Assembly: GCA_018127085.1 (NCBI GenBank)
Contig: CM030727.1
Location: 372,001-436,000, forward strand
Direction of reading: 5' to 3'
Length of the DNA: 64,000 nucleotides
Source of the DNA: Pneumocystis sp. 'macacae'
Taxonomy: Eukaryota; Ascomycota; Pneumocystomycetes; Pneumocystales; Pneumocystaceae
How positions within the stretch are numbered: position 1 is the first letter of the stretch; every line of letters starts with the position of its first letter. The notes under the pieces were generated by a model. That model searched no databases. It was not told the origin of the DNA and saw only the letters and a program-made list of their open reading frames with translations. The translations under genes and the position numbers were made by a program. Below, piece after piece: positions 1 through 12,081 of the stretch.

Positions 1-1001
1 GAAAAAATGATGAAATATCAATAAAAGATGCCATAAAAATCCCAAATATTACTGTTTCGTCTTCAGATATTATTATTGAAGATACAGCTCTTCCATTTCA
101 TAGAGAACGAAATCCATTACAAGAAAATCATCAAGAAGACGAGGTTAAAACAATAGGAAAACATTTAAAAAAGACATTAGAGAGGATAATTATTCATATA
201 CATCAATTATCACGTCAATTTCATGGTTCTTTAGATAAAAGTATTCATTTTCCTTTAAAAATTCGCTGGGTCGAATCATATTTCCCGTTTACAAGCCCTT
301 CATGGGAACTAGAAATATTTTGGGAAGGAAAATGGTTAGAAATATGTGGCTGTGGTATTATAAAACATAAATTACTTAAAATTGCAGGTATTAATTTAAC
401 ATCATTATTAACTAATTAACTATAATAGGTATATCTAACAGGATTGGTTGGGCATTTGGGCTTGGTTTAGAGAGAATTGCTATGATATTTTTTAGAATAC
501 CAGATATTAGACTTTTTTGGTCTCAAGATCAGAGATTTCTTGAACAGTTTTCTTCAGGAAAAATATCTATATTTCAGCCTTATTCGAAATATCCACCATG
601 TTATAAAGATATTGCATTTTGGATCAATAAAAAAAAAAATACTTATATATCATTATTATTAGAAAAAAAAAGATTTCATGAAAACGATTTCATGGAAACT
701 ATAAGAAATATAGGAGGCAATCTAATTGAAGAAGTTAAACTAGTATACAAATCTATAATGTTAAACACCGATTCATTGTTTTAATAGATTGATCAATTCA
801 TTCATCCAGAAACAAAGAGAAAAAGTCTATGTTATCGAATTAATTATAGGTCTATGGATAAGTAAAAATCAATAATATTATACCATACGAACTATATAAT
901 TTTAACAAACTGATAGGTCACTTTCCAATGAAGAAGTAAACATACTTCAAGAAAAAATTAGGGAACTTATTACAAAAGAATTCGATATAGAACTTCGATA
1001 A
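1..1001 (+). CDS. MSF1: Mitochondrial phenylalanyl-tRNA synthetase, 3' part
   Basis: This is the C-terminal 285 residues of the single-chain mitochondrial PheRS, which charges mitochondrial tRNA-Phe; the 5' end lies outside the window. Four exons fit: 1-387, 429-742, 788-861 and 917-1001, giving one continuous frame. The first exon carries the class II core, with [20 protein letters not shown] and a [10 protein letters not shown] segment. The second carries class II motif 3 ([13 protein letters not shown]). The C-terminal part is the FDX-ACB anticodon-binding domain ([12 protein letters not shown], later [14 protein letters not shown]) typical of mitochondrial PheRS. It converges on the GrpE gene with a 131-base gap. 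Family assignment is firm. Intron borders are inferred from GT-AG signals and frame continuity. Confidence 0.93.
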
Positions 1002-1132
1002 TGTAGATTACTTTCTAATTTTATTAAACACACTACACTACCTTTCTAATAACATATTCATTATACAGTAATAGCATGCTAATATTGTTTTATTAGGAAA
1101 TAAATAAATACAAAACATTATCTTATATAATT

Positions 1133-1915
1133 TCAATGTTCTTTAACAACACCCACTTTTGCAGGACGAATCACACGACCATTCAAAATAAACCCTGTTT
1201 GTTCATTATGAAAAATCGTTCCAGCTTCCTTCCCGGGAACTGATGCTTGATAAACTGCTTCATGAAGGTTTGGATTAAATTTCTCTCCAAGACCATCATA
1301 TTTTATTAATCCGTGTTTCTCCAATGTTTTGTTTAAAATCGTCTCAGTCATTTTAAGACCAGCATAAAGGTCAACCAGCTCTTTACTCTTTTCAACATTT
1401 GTGCGACTATCTTCTGGAACCGTTGCTAATGCTCTCTCCAAATTGTCTACTGAATTGATCAAATCTTTTGCAAATTGTTGAATTGCAAACAATTTTGCGT
1501 CTGCCACTTCTCGTTGTGTTCTTGCTTGAAGATTTCTAAAATCTGCAACAGATCTTAAATATTTATCCTATTATTCATTATAAAAAGTGTTATGTAAACA
1601 ATATGCTAGGGTTTCTCTTACCTTTAATTCTGCAATTTCTTTCTCTAAAGTTATAGTTGGGATTGTAGATTCTGGAGGAACTAACGAGTCCCAATCAGCT
1701 GAGGGAGCCTCGGGAGACTTGCTTATATTATCAGGAGCAGATGATTCAGTATCTTTTGCAGCCAAAGTCTCTGAATTTGATTCTTTTCGTCTTAATACAT
1801 TTTGACCCCAAAATGACCGTTTAAAACAGAATTTCCGAACACCAATAACAACACTTGTTCGTGACCATCGAGTTCCATTCATTACAAATGTATGAAACAT
1901 ATTTAACCTATACAT
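1133..1915 (-). CDS. MGE1: GrpE-type nucleotide exchange factor of mitochondrial Hsp70
   Basis: GrpE/Mge1 releases ADP from matrix Hsp70 and so drives protein import and folding. Two exons (1915-1622 and 1567-1133) with a 54-base intron give a 242-residue protein, normal for the family. The first 30 or so residues are basic and hydroxylated, as expected for a mitochondrial presequence. An acidic linker and a coiled coil (EKEIAELKDKYLRSVADFRN) follow, then the long helix with NLQARTQREVADAKLFAIQ. The C-terminal beta domain ends in the GrpE signature (FHEAVYQ-like segment, then NGRVIRPAKVGVV). The first ATG of the frame was chosen; the next Met, five residues in, is also possible. It is divergent from SEC31, 414 bases away. 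Confidence 0.95.
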
Positions 1916-2329
1916 GCACCGCTTTAATACTTTTTAATCTTTTTTTGTGGTTTACAGCATATATACATTTTCGGTACGCGGATAACCACCTAAAAGGCAA
2001 AAAGTACATTTTCCTTTCAAAAAAAGCATATTTTCAACCCGAAAAAAAACGGAAAATCAATGAATTATATGATATATATTTAAATATAAATTTTATTTCT
2101 ATAAAAACCATTCTTTCTGCCCTATTCATATTTTTTTATTTTTTAGATACTCATCGATAAACCACAAAATATATCTTGTCAACATTTACAACATTATCAA
2201 TAATATCAACCTTAAAAAAACAATACAATCTTAACTTTCAAAAATAAACTTTTTTGAAACCAAAACAAACCTTTTTTATAATAATTTAATATAATAATTT
2301 AAGAAATAAATACAAATCATATCCAAATT
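1916..2329. promoter_or_regulatory. Divergent intergenic region, MGE1 and SEC31
   Basis: These 414 bases separate two divergently oriented start codons. The DNA is AT-rich, with T- and A-runs and a direct repeat of ATAATTTAATA type just before the SEC31 ATG. A 101-codon frame on the plus strand (1855-2160) overlaps the GrpE presequence region and has no recognisable content, so I treat it as chance. No RNA gene is visible. Confidence 0.5.
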
Positions 2330-5300
2330 ATGGTAAAATTGAGAGAGATCCCACGCACAGCAACGTTTGCGTGGAGTCCTTATGATGAGGGAACATGTCT
2401 AGCAACAGGAACAATTCCGGGTGTAATTGATTCAAGTTTTTCAAATAAGATGGATTTAGAACTTTGGGATGTTGATTTGATGAACTGGTCACCAGAATCG
2501 TTCGAATTGGAACAGCCAAATCATGTAATTTCATGCACAACTAGGTAAGAAGTTTTTATAAAAAAGAAAAATTAGTAAAGGTTTCTATTTTAGATTTAAT
2601 GATATTGCATGGGGATGTGCGTTCGAGGGGCGTAAAAAAGGCATTATTGCAGGTGCAATGGAGAATGGAGCGTTAAGTTTATGGGATGCAGATTTAATAT
2701 GTTCAGGTGAAAGGTATAAGAAAGAAGTTAAATGTAGTATTAAGCAAACTGTTCACAGTGAAAGCAAGTGTTTAATTGCACAAAATACAACACATAGTGG
2801 TATTATTAAGAGTTTAGATTTTAACACAACACAAACAAAATTATTGGCATCAGCAGGTGAAAACGGAGAGGTCTGTATAATACAAAAACGAAATGTTTAA
2901 AAATTAATATATTTTCGCAGATTTGGATTTGGGATATGGAATGTCCCATGAAACCATATTCTTCAGGACAAAAGTCGAATCAATTAGGTGAAATTCAATC
3001 TGTAGTGTTTAATAAAGATCCTAAGGTTCCATACATTTTAGCCACAGCAGGAAATACAGGGATCACGTCAGTTTGGGACCTTCGTGCGAAAAAAGCTGTC
3101 GTAAATCTTCAATTTCCTGGTATAGGTGGAGGGAAGAAGGGAATGAGTTCAGTGATATGGCATCCAGAATTTGTAAGTAGAATTAGAATAATTTGATATC
3201 AAAAATTCATGCCGATAGGCAACAAAGATCGTTACAGCATCTGAGGATGATACAATACCTGTCGTATTGATGTGGGATTTAAGAAATTCACATGCACCAG
3301 AAAAGGTATTCACTATATTATTAAATATTCATATTATTAATTAGTATAATAAAAGGTATTGTCTGGTCATGAAGCAGGTGTATTGTCTTTATCATGGTGT
3401 AAATATGATTCTGGACTTCTTTTATCATGTGGAAAAGATAATAGAACATTATGTTGGAATCCTTTTTCCGGAGAACTAATTGGTGAATTTCCAAGATCCA
3501 ATAATTGGGTATTTAGAGTATCATGGTCTTTAAAAAATCCTGATGTAATTGCAAATGCTTCCTACGATGGAAAAATAGTTATTCAAACAATCCAAACGAC
3601 TCAATCTTTCAAAACAGAAAATAGTCTTGATACTGTATCAAGCACATGCAATGCAGACTTCTTTGATAACATTCCGTCATATACAGGATCACATGAGTCC
3701 TTTTTATTATTAAAAAACCCTCCTAAATGGCATATTAGAAAATCTGGTGCAAGTTTTGGATTTGGAGGAAAATTAATAACTTTTGGAATTAGTGAAACTC
3801 CTGAATCAACTACTGTTAAAATTTTAAATATTTCAGAAGAATCAACTATTATTGATAATGCAAACAATTTTGAGGAAATTTTAAAAGATAACGAAATCAA
3901 AGCATATTGTCAGAAAAAAACTCAAGAAGTAGAAGATCTTTTACAAAAACAGATTTGGGAAATTCTTTTTATTCTTTTACATGAAGACTTTAAAGATAGA
4001 TTTGCAACATTTCTTGGTTTTAAAAAAGATAATATTGAAAATGATCTATTAGAAAAAATTAAAAATATTTCTCTAAATAAGGAATTTCAGGAAATTCAGG
4101 ATGATCAAGAAACGATTAAGTCTGCGCAAGAAGATCTAGGTAATTTGTTTAAAAAGCACGAAATAAACAATGATTTTTCAAGTCTTAAATTATCTAGTCC
4201 TGAAAATATTTTTTCTGATTTATTTCTGTCAAATGAACCATTTTCGATATTCAATGATGACGATTCAGAATTAAATAAAATTATTACTAAATCGATTTTT
4301 TTAGGACAATTTGATAGAGCAGTTGATTTGTGTTTACAAAAGAATCGACTTTCTGATGCATTAATGTTCTCTTTTTGTGGAGGAAAAGAATGTCAAAAAC
4401 GTGCACAAAGAGCTTATGTTAGAAAATATAATAACGTTTCATATATTAGATTGTTATCATCTATAATTGAAGGTGATTTGAGAGACATAGCATTAAATAC
4501 CGACTTAAAAGATTGGAAAGAAGCCCTTGTTATTATCTGCACATTTTCAAAATCAGAAAATTTTTCAGAATTATGTGATATATTAGGTGATCGGATAAAT
4601 ACTGAATTTCGTTCAAAAAAGACAGATTTTCAGATAAGGAACCAAGCAGTTTTGTGCTATCTTATGGGTACAAAATTAGACAAACTAATTAATATTTGGG
4701 TTGAAGAATTTCAAGAAAAAGAAATGTCTATATTTAAGCATATCGAAATAGTTGATGACTCAAATATTTCACCTTATTTCATTTACGCAAAACTTCTTCA
4801 AGATTTCATTGAAAAGATAACTATTTTAAAAAAAATTATAAATTCAAATGATATAGAGAAATCAATTAACCCTGCTACTTTATCTTTGTTGTTTAAAAAG
4901 TACAATGATTATGCAAATATAATGGCGTCTCAGGGGAATTTTGTTCTTGCTCAAAAATATCTCAACTTAGTACCGGATAGTTACAATGATTCTGTGATGG
5001 CGAAAGAACGTATTACTAAATCTTTGAATCTTTATTCAAGCACGGCACCTAAAAATTCAAGTAATTCTCAACAGTTTTCTTGCACACCGCTGTTATCAGA
5101 CTCAACAGTGAATTCATATTCAACTAATTTATATATTCCTCAAAGCTATAAATCATATACCCAGAGCTCAAACACAGCTAATCAACAGATTAATCCATAT
5201 ATAACAAATAATATTCATTCATTTGAACAAAAACCTTTTTATACAGCTGCTTCAATACAATCTACATATGCTACTGTTTCATCACAACAAAGTTCACCAG

Positions 5301-6489
5301 CATGGAATGATGCACCTATTCTTCAATCAATTAAAAAGTCTGTTCGGCCTTTGAACCATATATCTTCACCATTTGGACAGAATATTTCTCAAGATGATCA
5401 AAACAATTCTATAAATAAAAAACTTGATCAATATTCGTTAAAAACACAAAAACAAGCTTATATTTCACCGCCACCGATGGTTGGACAAAAATATCAAGGA
5501 TATTCTCAAACTATGCAAACTAATACTCAAGGACCATATAATTTACCTTATAGTATTCAATCGAATAATTCATATACAAAAAATACTTCAAATGTTCCTG
5601 AAATAAACACTACTGGACTAAATATATATGGAGCAAATATATCCTCTTATAATTCAACGTATAATATTCAGCCTTGTGCAAATCCTAACTATTCGAAATC
5701 ATCACCAAAACCAATGGTTTCTCCTTTATCAGGTGTTGAACAATGCGAGTCTCTTATGAAATCCACCCAATCACTTGGGTCATATGCTAATCAGACAAAA
5801 GCATTACATTCTCAACAAGAACCAAGCATAAGTTCACCTCAAGAGCAAAGTATTTATCCAGTACAGCAATCATATCAGACATTTCCAAAAACAGAGTATC
5901 AAAAGCCTCCACAAAATAATACACCTACGCCAGGTTTTGTTTCAAAATCCACGATTTCACAAAGCTTAAAATATCGTAAATATTTTTTTCATTAAAGTTA
6001 CAACTTTAATATATTATAGCACCGGGTGATCGATCTTGCATACCATTATCTTTAAAGCCAATTTTTGAAGGTCTTTCATCTGAAATGGAACGAGTCAAAA
6101 AATATGCTCCGGTATATATTTTTATTTTTTCTACAATTTGTTTATTTTGTAGTCAGGATTTACTCGGCAAATACAAGATACAGAACGGCGATTAAATATT
6201 CTTTTCGATCATCTTAATAATGGTACTGGCTTGTCCAATGATTTGTTGGATGAAATGAAAATTCTTGTAAATGGTTTACTTCTTTCTTTATAATACAAAA
6301 CCTAATTTCATTTAGCTATGTTAACTAAAGATTATCAAGTTGCTTTGAATGTACACATTAATCTTATTACAACAAAAACAGAGGAATGTGGTCATTGGAT
6401 GGTAGGCGTTAAACGATTACTTGAGGTATTTTTTTTTGTAGAAGAAGGTAATTAATCTTTTTTAGATGTCAAGATCTCTACCCATGTAG
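2330..6489 (+). CDS. SEC31: COPII outer coat protein Sec31
   Basis: Sec31 pairs with Sec13 to form the outer cage of ER-to-Golgi COPII vesicles. Nine exons fit (2330-2544, 2594-2870, 2921-3172, 3219-3305, 3356-5975, 6020-6111, 6153-6273, 6316-6425, 6466-6489) and sum to exactly 1266 codons (1265 aa). Residues 1 to about 380 are WD repeats, starting [17 protein letters not shown] and including [16 protein letters not shown] and [12 protein letters not shown], which are typical of Sec31. A helical domain follows. Then comes a long Ser/Gln/Asn/Pro/Tyr-rich disordered segment, encoded around 5050-5970, where Sec23 and Sar1-GTP contacts lie in other species. The C-terminal helical domain contains [12 protein letters not shown] and [15 protein letters not shown]. 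The introns crowd into the two ends. The last exon encodes only seven residues plus the stop. Confidence 0.95.
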
Positions 6490-6788
6490 CAATCTAAATT
6501 TTAAGTTGATCATAAGATGGTTACATTCGTTAGTATTAAAGATCGAGTTATTTTTTCTTTTAAATTCAAAAAAAAATATATTTTTAGAAACTATTTTTTA
6601 AAAAACATTAGAATCCTATATTTAAAAATATATATAGTAACTAATTTAAGATCATTTTGATTATTTTACACACGGCTGTCCCGGTTACAATTTATTCTAT
6701 CGATTCATAAAAGCTTATAATTGTTTTGAATAACTAAATCATGAAATAGGATTTATTTTGTTTTTAGATAGAATACAATGATATTTTA
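6490..6788. other. Intergenic spacer with RING-CH gene promoter
   Basis: About 300 bases lie between SEC31 and the RING-CH gene. There are A/T runs plus one GC-richer patch (CACGGCTGTCCCGG, about 6671-6684) that stands out from its surroundings and could be a promoter element. No coding or RNA feature is seen. Confidence 0.35.
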
Positions 6789-7691
6789 ATGGCGGCCACT
6801 GAAAGAGGGACAAATGAAAGCGATAAACCTATATGTAGAATATGTTTTGGCGGAGCTGATGATCAGCCTACACTGGGGAAGCTTATCTCTCCATGTCGTT
6901 GCCAGGGAACAATCAAGGTAAAACAACTATATAGTCTTTTTATTAAAGCTAACATATCAAGTGGGTGCATGTAAATTGTCTTTTGGAGTGGAGAATAAAA
7001 AGTAAATCTTCAAAAAGGTATGTTATTTTCAATATTTAAAACAAACACAATAAACACAAAAAATATTTCTGTGTTTCATGCTGATAAAAATGTTTCAGTT
7101 ATTATCGTTGTGAACAATGTCATTATGAATATTTGTTTTTTCGGCCACAACTTTCTGCTATTCTTGTATCTTACCGTATGTTAATTTAGCCACTATTAGA
7201 AATGGCAGTAAAACATATAGTACTAAATATTTGTAGCATCTTTATTATTATGCACTGCACTTGTTTTTTTGGGCGCTTCTTTTATTACAGGATTCGTTGT
7301 TAAACTCATTTTCTACTTTGGTTTTGAATATGTTGCCGATTTTCTATTTTATGAGCCTATTCCTATTCCAGAATCTTTCGTTCGTCCACGTAGTTTATGG
7401 CAAATTTTTTCTGTCATTGATACTACCCATTTTCTTGTCGGGTTTATTTCTTTAGGTGCTATAGGCACAATTCAATTATTAGGGCCTATTCGTAACTATC
7501 GAATATTACTTGGTGATCAGCGACGACGACGTATTCGACAGTTTTACAGTGGTTTTATGATTTTTTATATAATCGGGATGTTGAAAATTGCTTGGAACTT
7601 ATATAAAAAAGTTCAGAATTGGTCCCGACATTGGTTAGAATTTTTAGGTAACCGTATTCTTGAGGTTGATGAGCAGCCTCTTCAAACATAA
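6789..7691 (+). CDS. RING-CH (MARCH-type) membrane E3 ubiquitin ligase
   Basis: Exons 6789-6917, 6962-7017, 7099-7175 and 7237-7691 give 238 residues. Residues 16-75 form a complete C4HC3 RING-variant domain: CRICFGG, then SPCRCQGTIK, WVHVNCLLEW and YRCEQCHYEY, with every zinc ligand present. The rest is membrane-like: a hydrophobic stretch (SLLLCTALVFLGASFITGF), a second around HFLVGFISLGAIGTIQLLG, and a third around GFMIFYIIGM. This build, an N-terminal RING-CH followed by two to four membrane spans, is that of small fungal MARCH-like ligases of ER or Golgi membranes. Substrates cannot be deduced. It is far shorter than Doa10. The domain call is firm; the precise orthologue is open. Confidence 0.85.
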
Positions 7692-8130
7692 TCTTTATTT
7701 TTATAGTTCTACTTTTATAAATGTTGGTCTTTTAAAACATGGAATTAGAAGAAAATGAAAAAGAAAAAATGTACAACATATTTCACTAATAATTTTTTAA
7801 AGATATATATTTCGATCGAAATTACATGCGATGTATCCATCTTTATACATATATAGTTCTTACTCTTGTTGAAATAAATTTTTCTATTTACTAATTTTAT
7901 CTTTTGTAACTAAAAATTTTGATATTTTGCATAATATCAGTTACATTAACTTTTTCATATATTTGAAGTATTTTTGTGTATTCTATTTTTTTAATTTATA
8001 TTTCATTTATATATAAATTCGTGCTTTCATTTCACGTTTTTTGAAACCTTTATTAAAAATCGTTTTTTAAATTATATAATATTTATAAATATAATATTGT
8101 TAATGCTAAAAAATAGTGCTTATATATGCT
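7692..8130. other. AT-rich intergenic region
   Basis: This spacer of about 440 bases is AT-rich with T-runs and no open frame of note. It separates the housekeeping RING-CH gene from the putative secreted-protein locus. I see no RNA gene or repeat family. Confidence 0.4.
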
Positions 8131-8387
8131 ATGAATATTCTTTTTATTTTTAAAGTTCGCTGTTTCTTTGCATTTTACACTTGGTTTTTGACTTTGATAT
8201 TTTTTTCTTTTTCAAAAACATTTGCTGATAAAAGGTATAGTTTATTCTCTTACAAAATGCGTTTTATTTCGTTTCTAATAATGAAATTATTAGTATAGAT
8301 GAGCAGAAACATGATATTAACACTTTTCTAGCAGCAGGTTTTGCTAGTTATATATTATTTAAAAATAACGAATGTCTACAGATGTAA
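8131..8387 (+). CDS. Possible short secreted protein or upstream exons of the CFEM-like gene
   Basis: An ATG at 8131 opens a strongly hydrophobic signal-peptide-like segment (MNILFIFKVRCFFAFYTWFL, then TLIFFSFSKTFADK). A plausible intron at 8235-8293 joins it to a second exon reading SIDEQKHDINTFLAAGFASY and ending NNECLQM with a stop at 8385. The product would be about 65 residues. Alternatively, a donor at 8384 spliced to the acceptor at 8491-8492 would fuse these exons in frame to the CFEM-like gene starting at 8500. A third possibility is a decayed relic of a neighbouring surface-protein gene, since the frame after 8410 stays open to about 8540 and contains further cysteines. Low confidence; the function is not recognised. 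Confidence 0.3.
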
Positions 8388-8499
8388 ACAATATTTATTC
8401 TAGAAAAGATACAGTTTTTTGTTCCATATACGGGAATTATCTAAATAGATTTCTTTCTGGCGAAAAAGATATATATATATCTGAATTTTTAGAAAAACC

Positions 8500-9336
8500 A
8501 TGTATAATATATCTTTCTTCAAAACTATATTTTTTGTATTAATATATTTAGTAGTTTTTGAAGAGTGCCTTATAAATGCACGTGAAAATATAAAGGATAA
8601 TATACAGCAATATGAATCATTACAAAAATTTTATGTTCCTCCATATATTAGGGGAACTGCTAATACTTATACCCAATATCCTAATAGCTATTTTTTAGAA
8701 ATATATCTAATGGAGAAAATAAAGCATTTTATATATCTTATAGAATTTTCTAAGAATGATTTTTTTGTTTTATCAGAAAAAATATCAGGTAGATTTAGAA
8801 AACGAACTATGATTAATAATAAATTCTTGTTTTTTAATACACATAAGCGGGATTTTAAAATACCAGAATGTGTTAATTTTTTACAGAAGTTATATGAGTC
8901 TAATTTAAGCTCAGAAACGAAGAACTGTTATAAAAACTCAATGATTTATTCAGGATGTCAGAGTATTTTTGACATTCCATGTCTTTGTATATCTAACACT
9001 TATAAAAGCGCTGTAGCTACGTGCATTTATCAAAAAACACCATTTGATCTTCTTAGTTCTTACGAGTTTTCAAGCGTAATCTGTTCTAAATATTTATCTC
9101 TTCCTACTTCATGTATTTCTTCACTTATAGAAAATCGTGAAAATATATATATAACATATGATTATAAGGAGAAAGATATTAAAGCTTTTAAAAACCTCAT
9201 TAATAAAGATCATTGCAAAGATATTGATAATCGTTGTTCTGGGTCATCAGTCTTAAATAGTTTTTCATTTTTAATATTTACATTTATTATTATAGGTGCT
9301 AATATTTTTATTGAGCTAACTCTATTTTTTATATAA
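8500..9336 (+). CDS. Putative secreted, membrane-anchored CFEM-like cysteine-rich protein
   Basis: This uninterrupted 278-residue frame starts with a clear signal peptide (MYNISFFKTIFFVLIYLVVF) and ends in a hydrophobic tail (SFSFLIFTFIIIGANIFIEL) preceded by small residues (CSGSSVLN), a GPI-anchor-like arrangement. The middle matches the shape of a fungal CFEM domain, which binds haem or mediates adhesion: Cys at PEC and NC, then SGC, DIPCLC (the diagnostic C-x-C), AVATC, VIC and PTSC. The usual Cys soon after the AVATC position is missing, so the domain is divergent. There is no intron, unlike most genes here, and codon choice is extremely A/T-biased. The start at 8500 is chosen because the signal peptide begins there; fusion to the exons upstream is possible. 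CFEM assignment is from pattern only. Confidence 0.6.
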   Translation: MYNISFFKTIFFVLIYLVVFEECLINARENIKDNIQQYESLQKFYVPPYIRGTANTYTQYPNSYFLEIYLMEKIKHFIYLIEFSKNDFFVLSEKISGRFRKRTMINNKFLFFNTHKRDFKIPECVNFLQKLYESNLSSETKNCYKNSMIYSGCQSIFDIPCLCISNTYKSAVATCIYQKTPFDLLSSYEFSSVICSKYLSLPTSCISSLIENRENIYITYDYKEKDIKAFKNLINKDHCKDIDNRCSGSSVLNSFSFLIFTFIIIGANIFIELTLFFI

Positions 9337-9826
9337 ATTTATACTTAAAAGAATAACTATATTGAAAATATGTCTCCAATAATAGAAAAATTATGAAAAT
9401 AGTATTTTTAAAATGTTTAATGCCAAATTTCTTTTAAGAATAATAGCTTGTATATTTTATAAACATATGTTAGCATACAATTCTTCTATTTTTGTTATTT
9501 AAACATAATTGATTATAATATCGATCTTTTTAGGAAAAAATGGATTTAATATAAAATTTTATATGCCTTATTTTAAATTATTAATTTATCTATTTAAAAC
9601 ATTAAATTTACAATATTCTAAATTATAAATATAATGTGATTAAATCATAGAATAAATTAGATTTTTAGAGAGATAAATTTATAAATTTATAAATAAATAT
9701 ATATAAAAAACTACATCAATGCTATAAACCAAATGTTTTAATATCATGCCAAACTTATAATCCTATCAACCTTAAAATTCATTATTCAAAATCATTAATC
9801 AATATGTACATGTACTAAAACAAAAC
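9337..9826. other. Convergent 3' intergenic region
   Basis: This is about 490 bases between the 3' ends of the CFEM-like gene and the TBL1-like gene. Composition is extremely AT-rich, with short TTTATAAAT-type tandem stretches near 9660-9710. Nothing codes here. Confidence 0.4.
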
Positions 9827-11798
9827 TTATGATAGAGAGTTAATTACTTGACCCCAACAAATAACTTCAGCCTTTAATAAGTATTAATATGATTTTTAAA
9901 ATGAATAAAGAAACATACATTACAATTAGCTCTACATACAATTATCTGATCTCCTTTTTTTGACCATGAAACATCAAAAACCTGTTCAATGACGGAGTTT
10001 TTATTCGAATCTTTATTCAATGTTTTGTTATATTCACCAAATAAATAACCTTCTTTTACATCATACAAAATTACAGAGCCATCCTTAGTACCTGCAGCTA
10101 ATATATCTCCATTTGGATTAAATGAAATTGTAAAAAAAGCCCAACTATGCGATAAAGAATGTAAGGGTGATGATTGTGTAGTATTCCAAATTTTTATTGT
10201 ACCATCTAATGAACACGATGCAAATATAACTATTTTATCGTTTTTTTGCTGAGGCTTCCATTGAACTGCAATTACACTCTTAGAATGTCCTAAAAATATT
10301 TTTTGCGGTGATGATAAATCTAAAGACCAAATCTACATATATTAATATATAATTAATAAAGATAAAAAACAATTTCTTAACCTTTACAGTAAAATCATCT
10401 GAACATGAAAGAAGTAACTTATTATCAGGATTAAATTTAATACTATTAATTTCCTTAGAATGACCTTCCCATCTTCTCAATAATTCCACTTTTTCTATAG
10501 ACCAATAATCTAGGGATCCATCTTTTCCGCTTGATACAAATGCTTCATCGCCAATCCATTCAACATCCATTACAGCATAAGGTCTTTTATCATAAACATG
10601 TTTTAAAGTACCATCAAACATATTCCATACAATAACAAAACTATCACAACTTGCAGTAAGTAATAAATTATCTTTACTATTCCATTTTATTGCCATAATT
10701 GGACCATGATGTGCTGTCAACAAATATTTTAAAGTTCCTTCTAGGTTCCATATACGAACTTGACCATCATATGATCCTGCTGCTATATAATTACCAGAAT
10801 TCTAAAAAAATTCAAAAACATTTTATAAATTAAAATCATTTCACCTACATTCCATGATATAGACGTAATATCTTTACTTTCACTAAGACAAGGAATTGCA
10901 TTTAATACAACACTAGCTAGAAGATCATACATATGATTTTTTTCTGACAAGTCCCAGATTCTTACAGTAGCATCAGCAGATCTAAAAAAACCAAATGTAA
11001 GTAATCTTTCCACTAACTTAAAGAAATAGTCCTACGCTGTAGCAACAATATCTAAATGAACAGGATTCCATGCACCAATAAAGATATTTTTTCTATGACC
11101 ACGTAACAAAATCACTTTTTCTATTTTTTTTATAGAACACAAACCATCTGATAAAGATATCCCTGAATCTAATAAATTCGCATGAACTATTCCTCCTACC
11201 ATACTCGATGATGCAAAAGATCTTGTTTGCCCTAATGTTTTTGTTTGTTCTTTAATCCCAGAAGATTCATTAAATTCTTTAATTTCTTTTGACTCTGCAA
11301 CTTCATTTAATTCTATAGGAAAATTTGAATCTTTCTGTTCCACTCTATGAACACCTTCATCTAAAATATCACAAAGAAGTTTTTTTTCACTTCCATGTAG
11401 ATCAGAGTCTTCTAAAGCTTCTGGTAATACTGTTTCATCATTCTCACATAAATGTCGACCAATCAACGAAAAAGGAAGCACACAACGCTTCATACACCCA
11501 TTCTATGTTTATTTAGATCTAAAAACTCCCAAAAAAACAACACTTTATTAACCTTATCAATATGTGCCTCAACTTCCATATATTGAAGTCCTTTTTGCAA
11601 AACATTAATCAACGCACCAGCTGAAACTTCACGAGCCCAGTTAGTATCCGCTAAATGAGCGCTTGACTCATGTTGAAATGTAAAAGTTGTATGTTCAAAA
11701 CCTGATCTTTTATTAAAGAAAAATATAAAATTGAGCTTATTTTTACCTGATTCTTGAAGGTATCGCCATATAAGATAATTAACCTCTTTGCTGTTCAT
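9827..11798 (-). CDS. LisH-WD40 co-repressor subunit (TBL1/Sif2-like)
   Basis: Seven exons (11798-11747, 11701-11553, 11502-11036, 10981-10849, 10801-10382, 10332-9919, 9871-9827) sum to 560 codons (559 aa). The N-terminus is a LisH motif, SKEVNYLIWRYLQESGFEHT, followed by ALINVLQKGLQYMEVEAHID, which closely follows the TBL1 family. After a charged linker come about eight WD repeats, including VILLRGHRKNIFIGAWNP, ATVRIWDL, QVRIWNLEG and TVKIWSLDL. The protein ends AEVICWGQVINSLS. TBL1/Sif2 proteins scaffold histone deacetylase complexes (Set3C/SMRT-NCoR). A nuclear co-repressor role is inferred from family. It is divergent from the TMEM115-like gene, 283 bases apart. Confidence 0.88.
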
Positions 11799-12081
11799 TT
11801 AAAGAGTAATTTTTACACAAAAAAGAGGTTTTTTTCTCCTCCAATTCGCCTTTTGTTTACTTGTCTATGCTCGTTAAAAATGATGACGTTAACAATATCA
11901 GCAGACAATATCACCATAACAACGGTCGTTATAGCAACTGTCAATTACACGTACCTTAATATTAAATATAACGTATATGACATCAAAAAAAAACAGCTTA
12001 AATTTTAGATCTATTTATAGAAATGATATTTAGGGGTTCATATTTTGTAACAAGGTTTCTAGCTTTTTTTTTTGAAAAAAG

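Noticed and set aside
1855..2160. 101-codon plus-strand frame with hydrophobic start
   Set aside because: Lies antisense to the GrpE presequence and in the shared promoter, with no family resemblance and A/T-rich codons as expected by chance.
8384..8403. A 20-base GTAAAC...CTAG segment that would extend the upstream leader frame to 8542
   Set aside because: Every convincing intron here is about 40 bases or longer; 20 bases is too short to splice.
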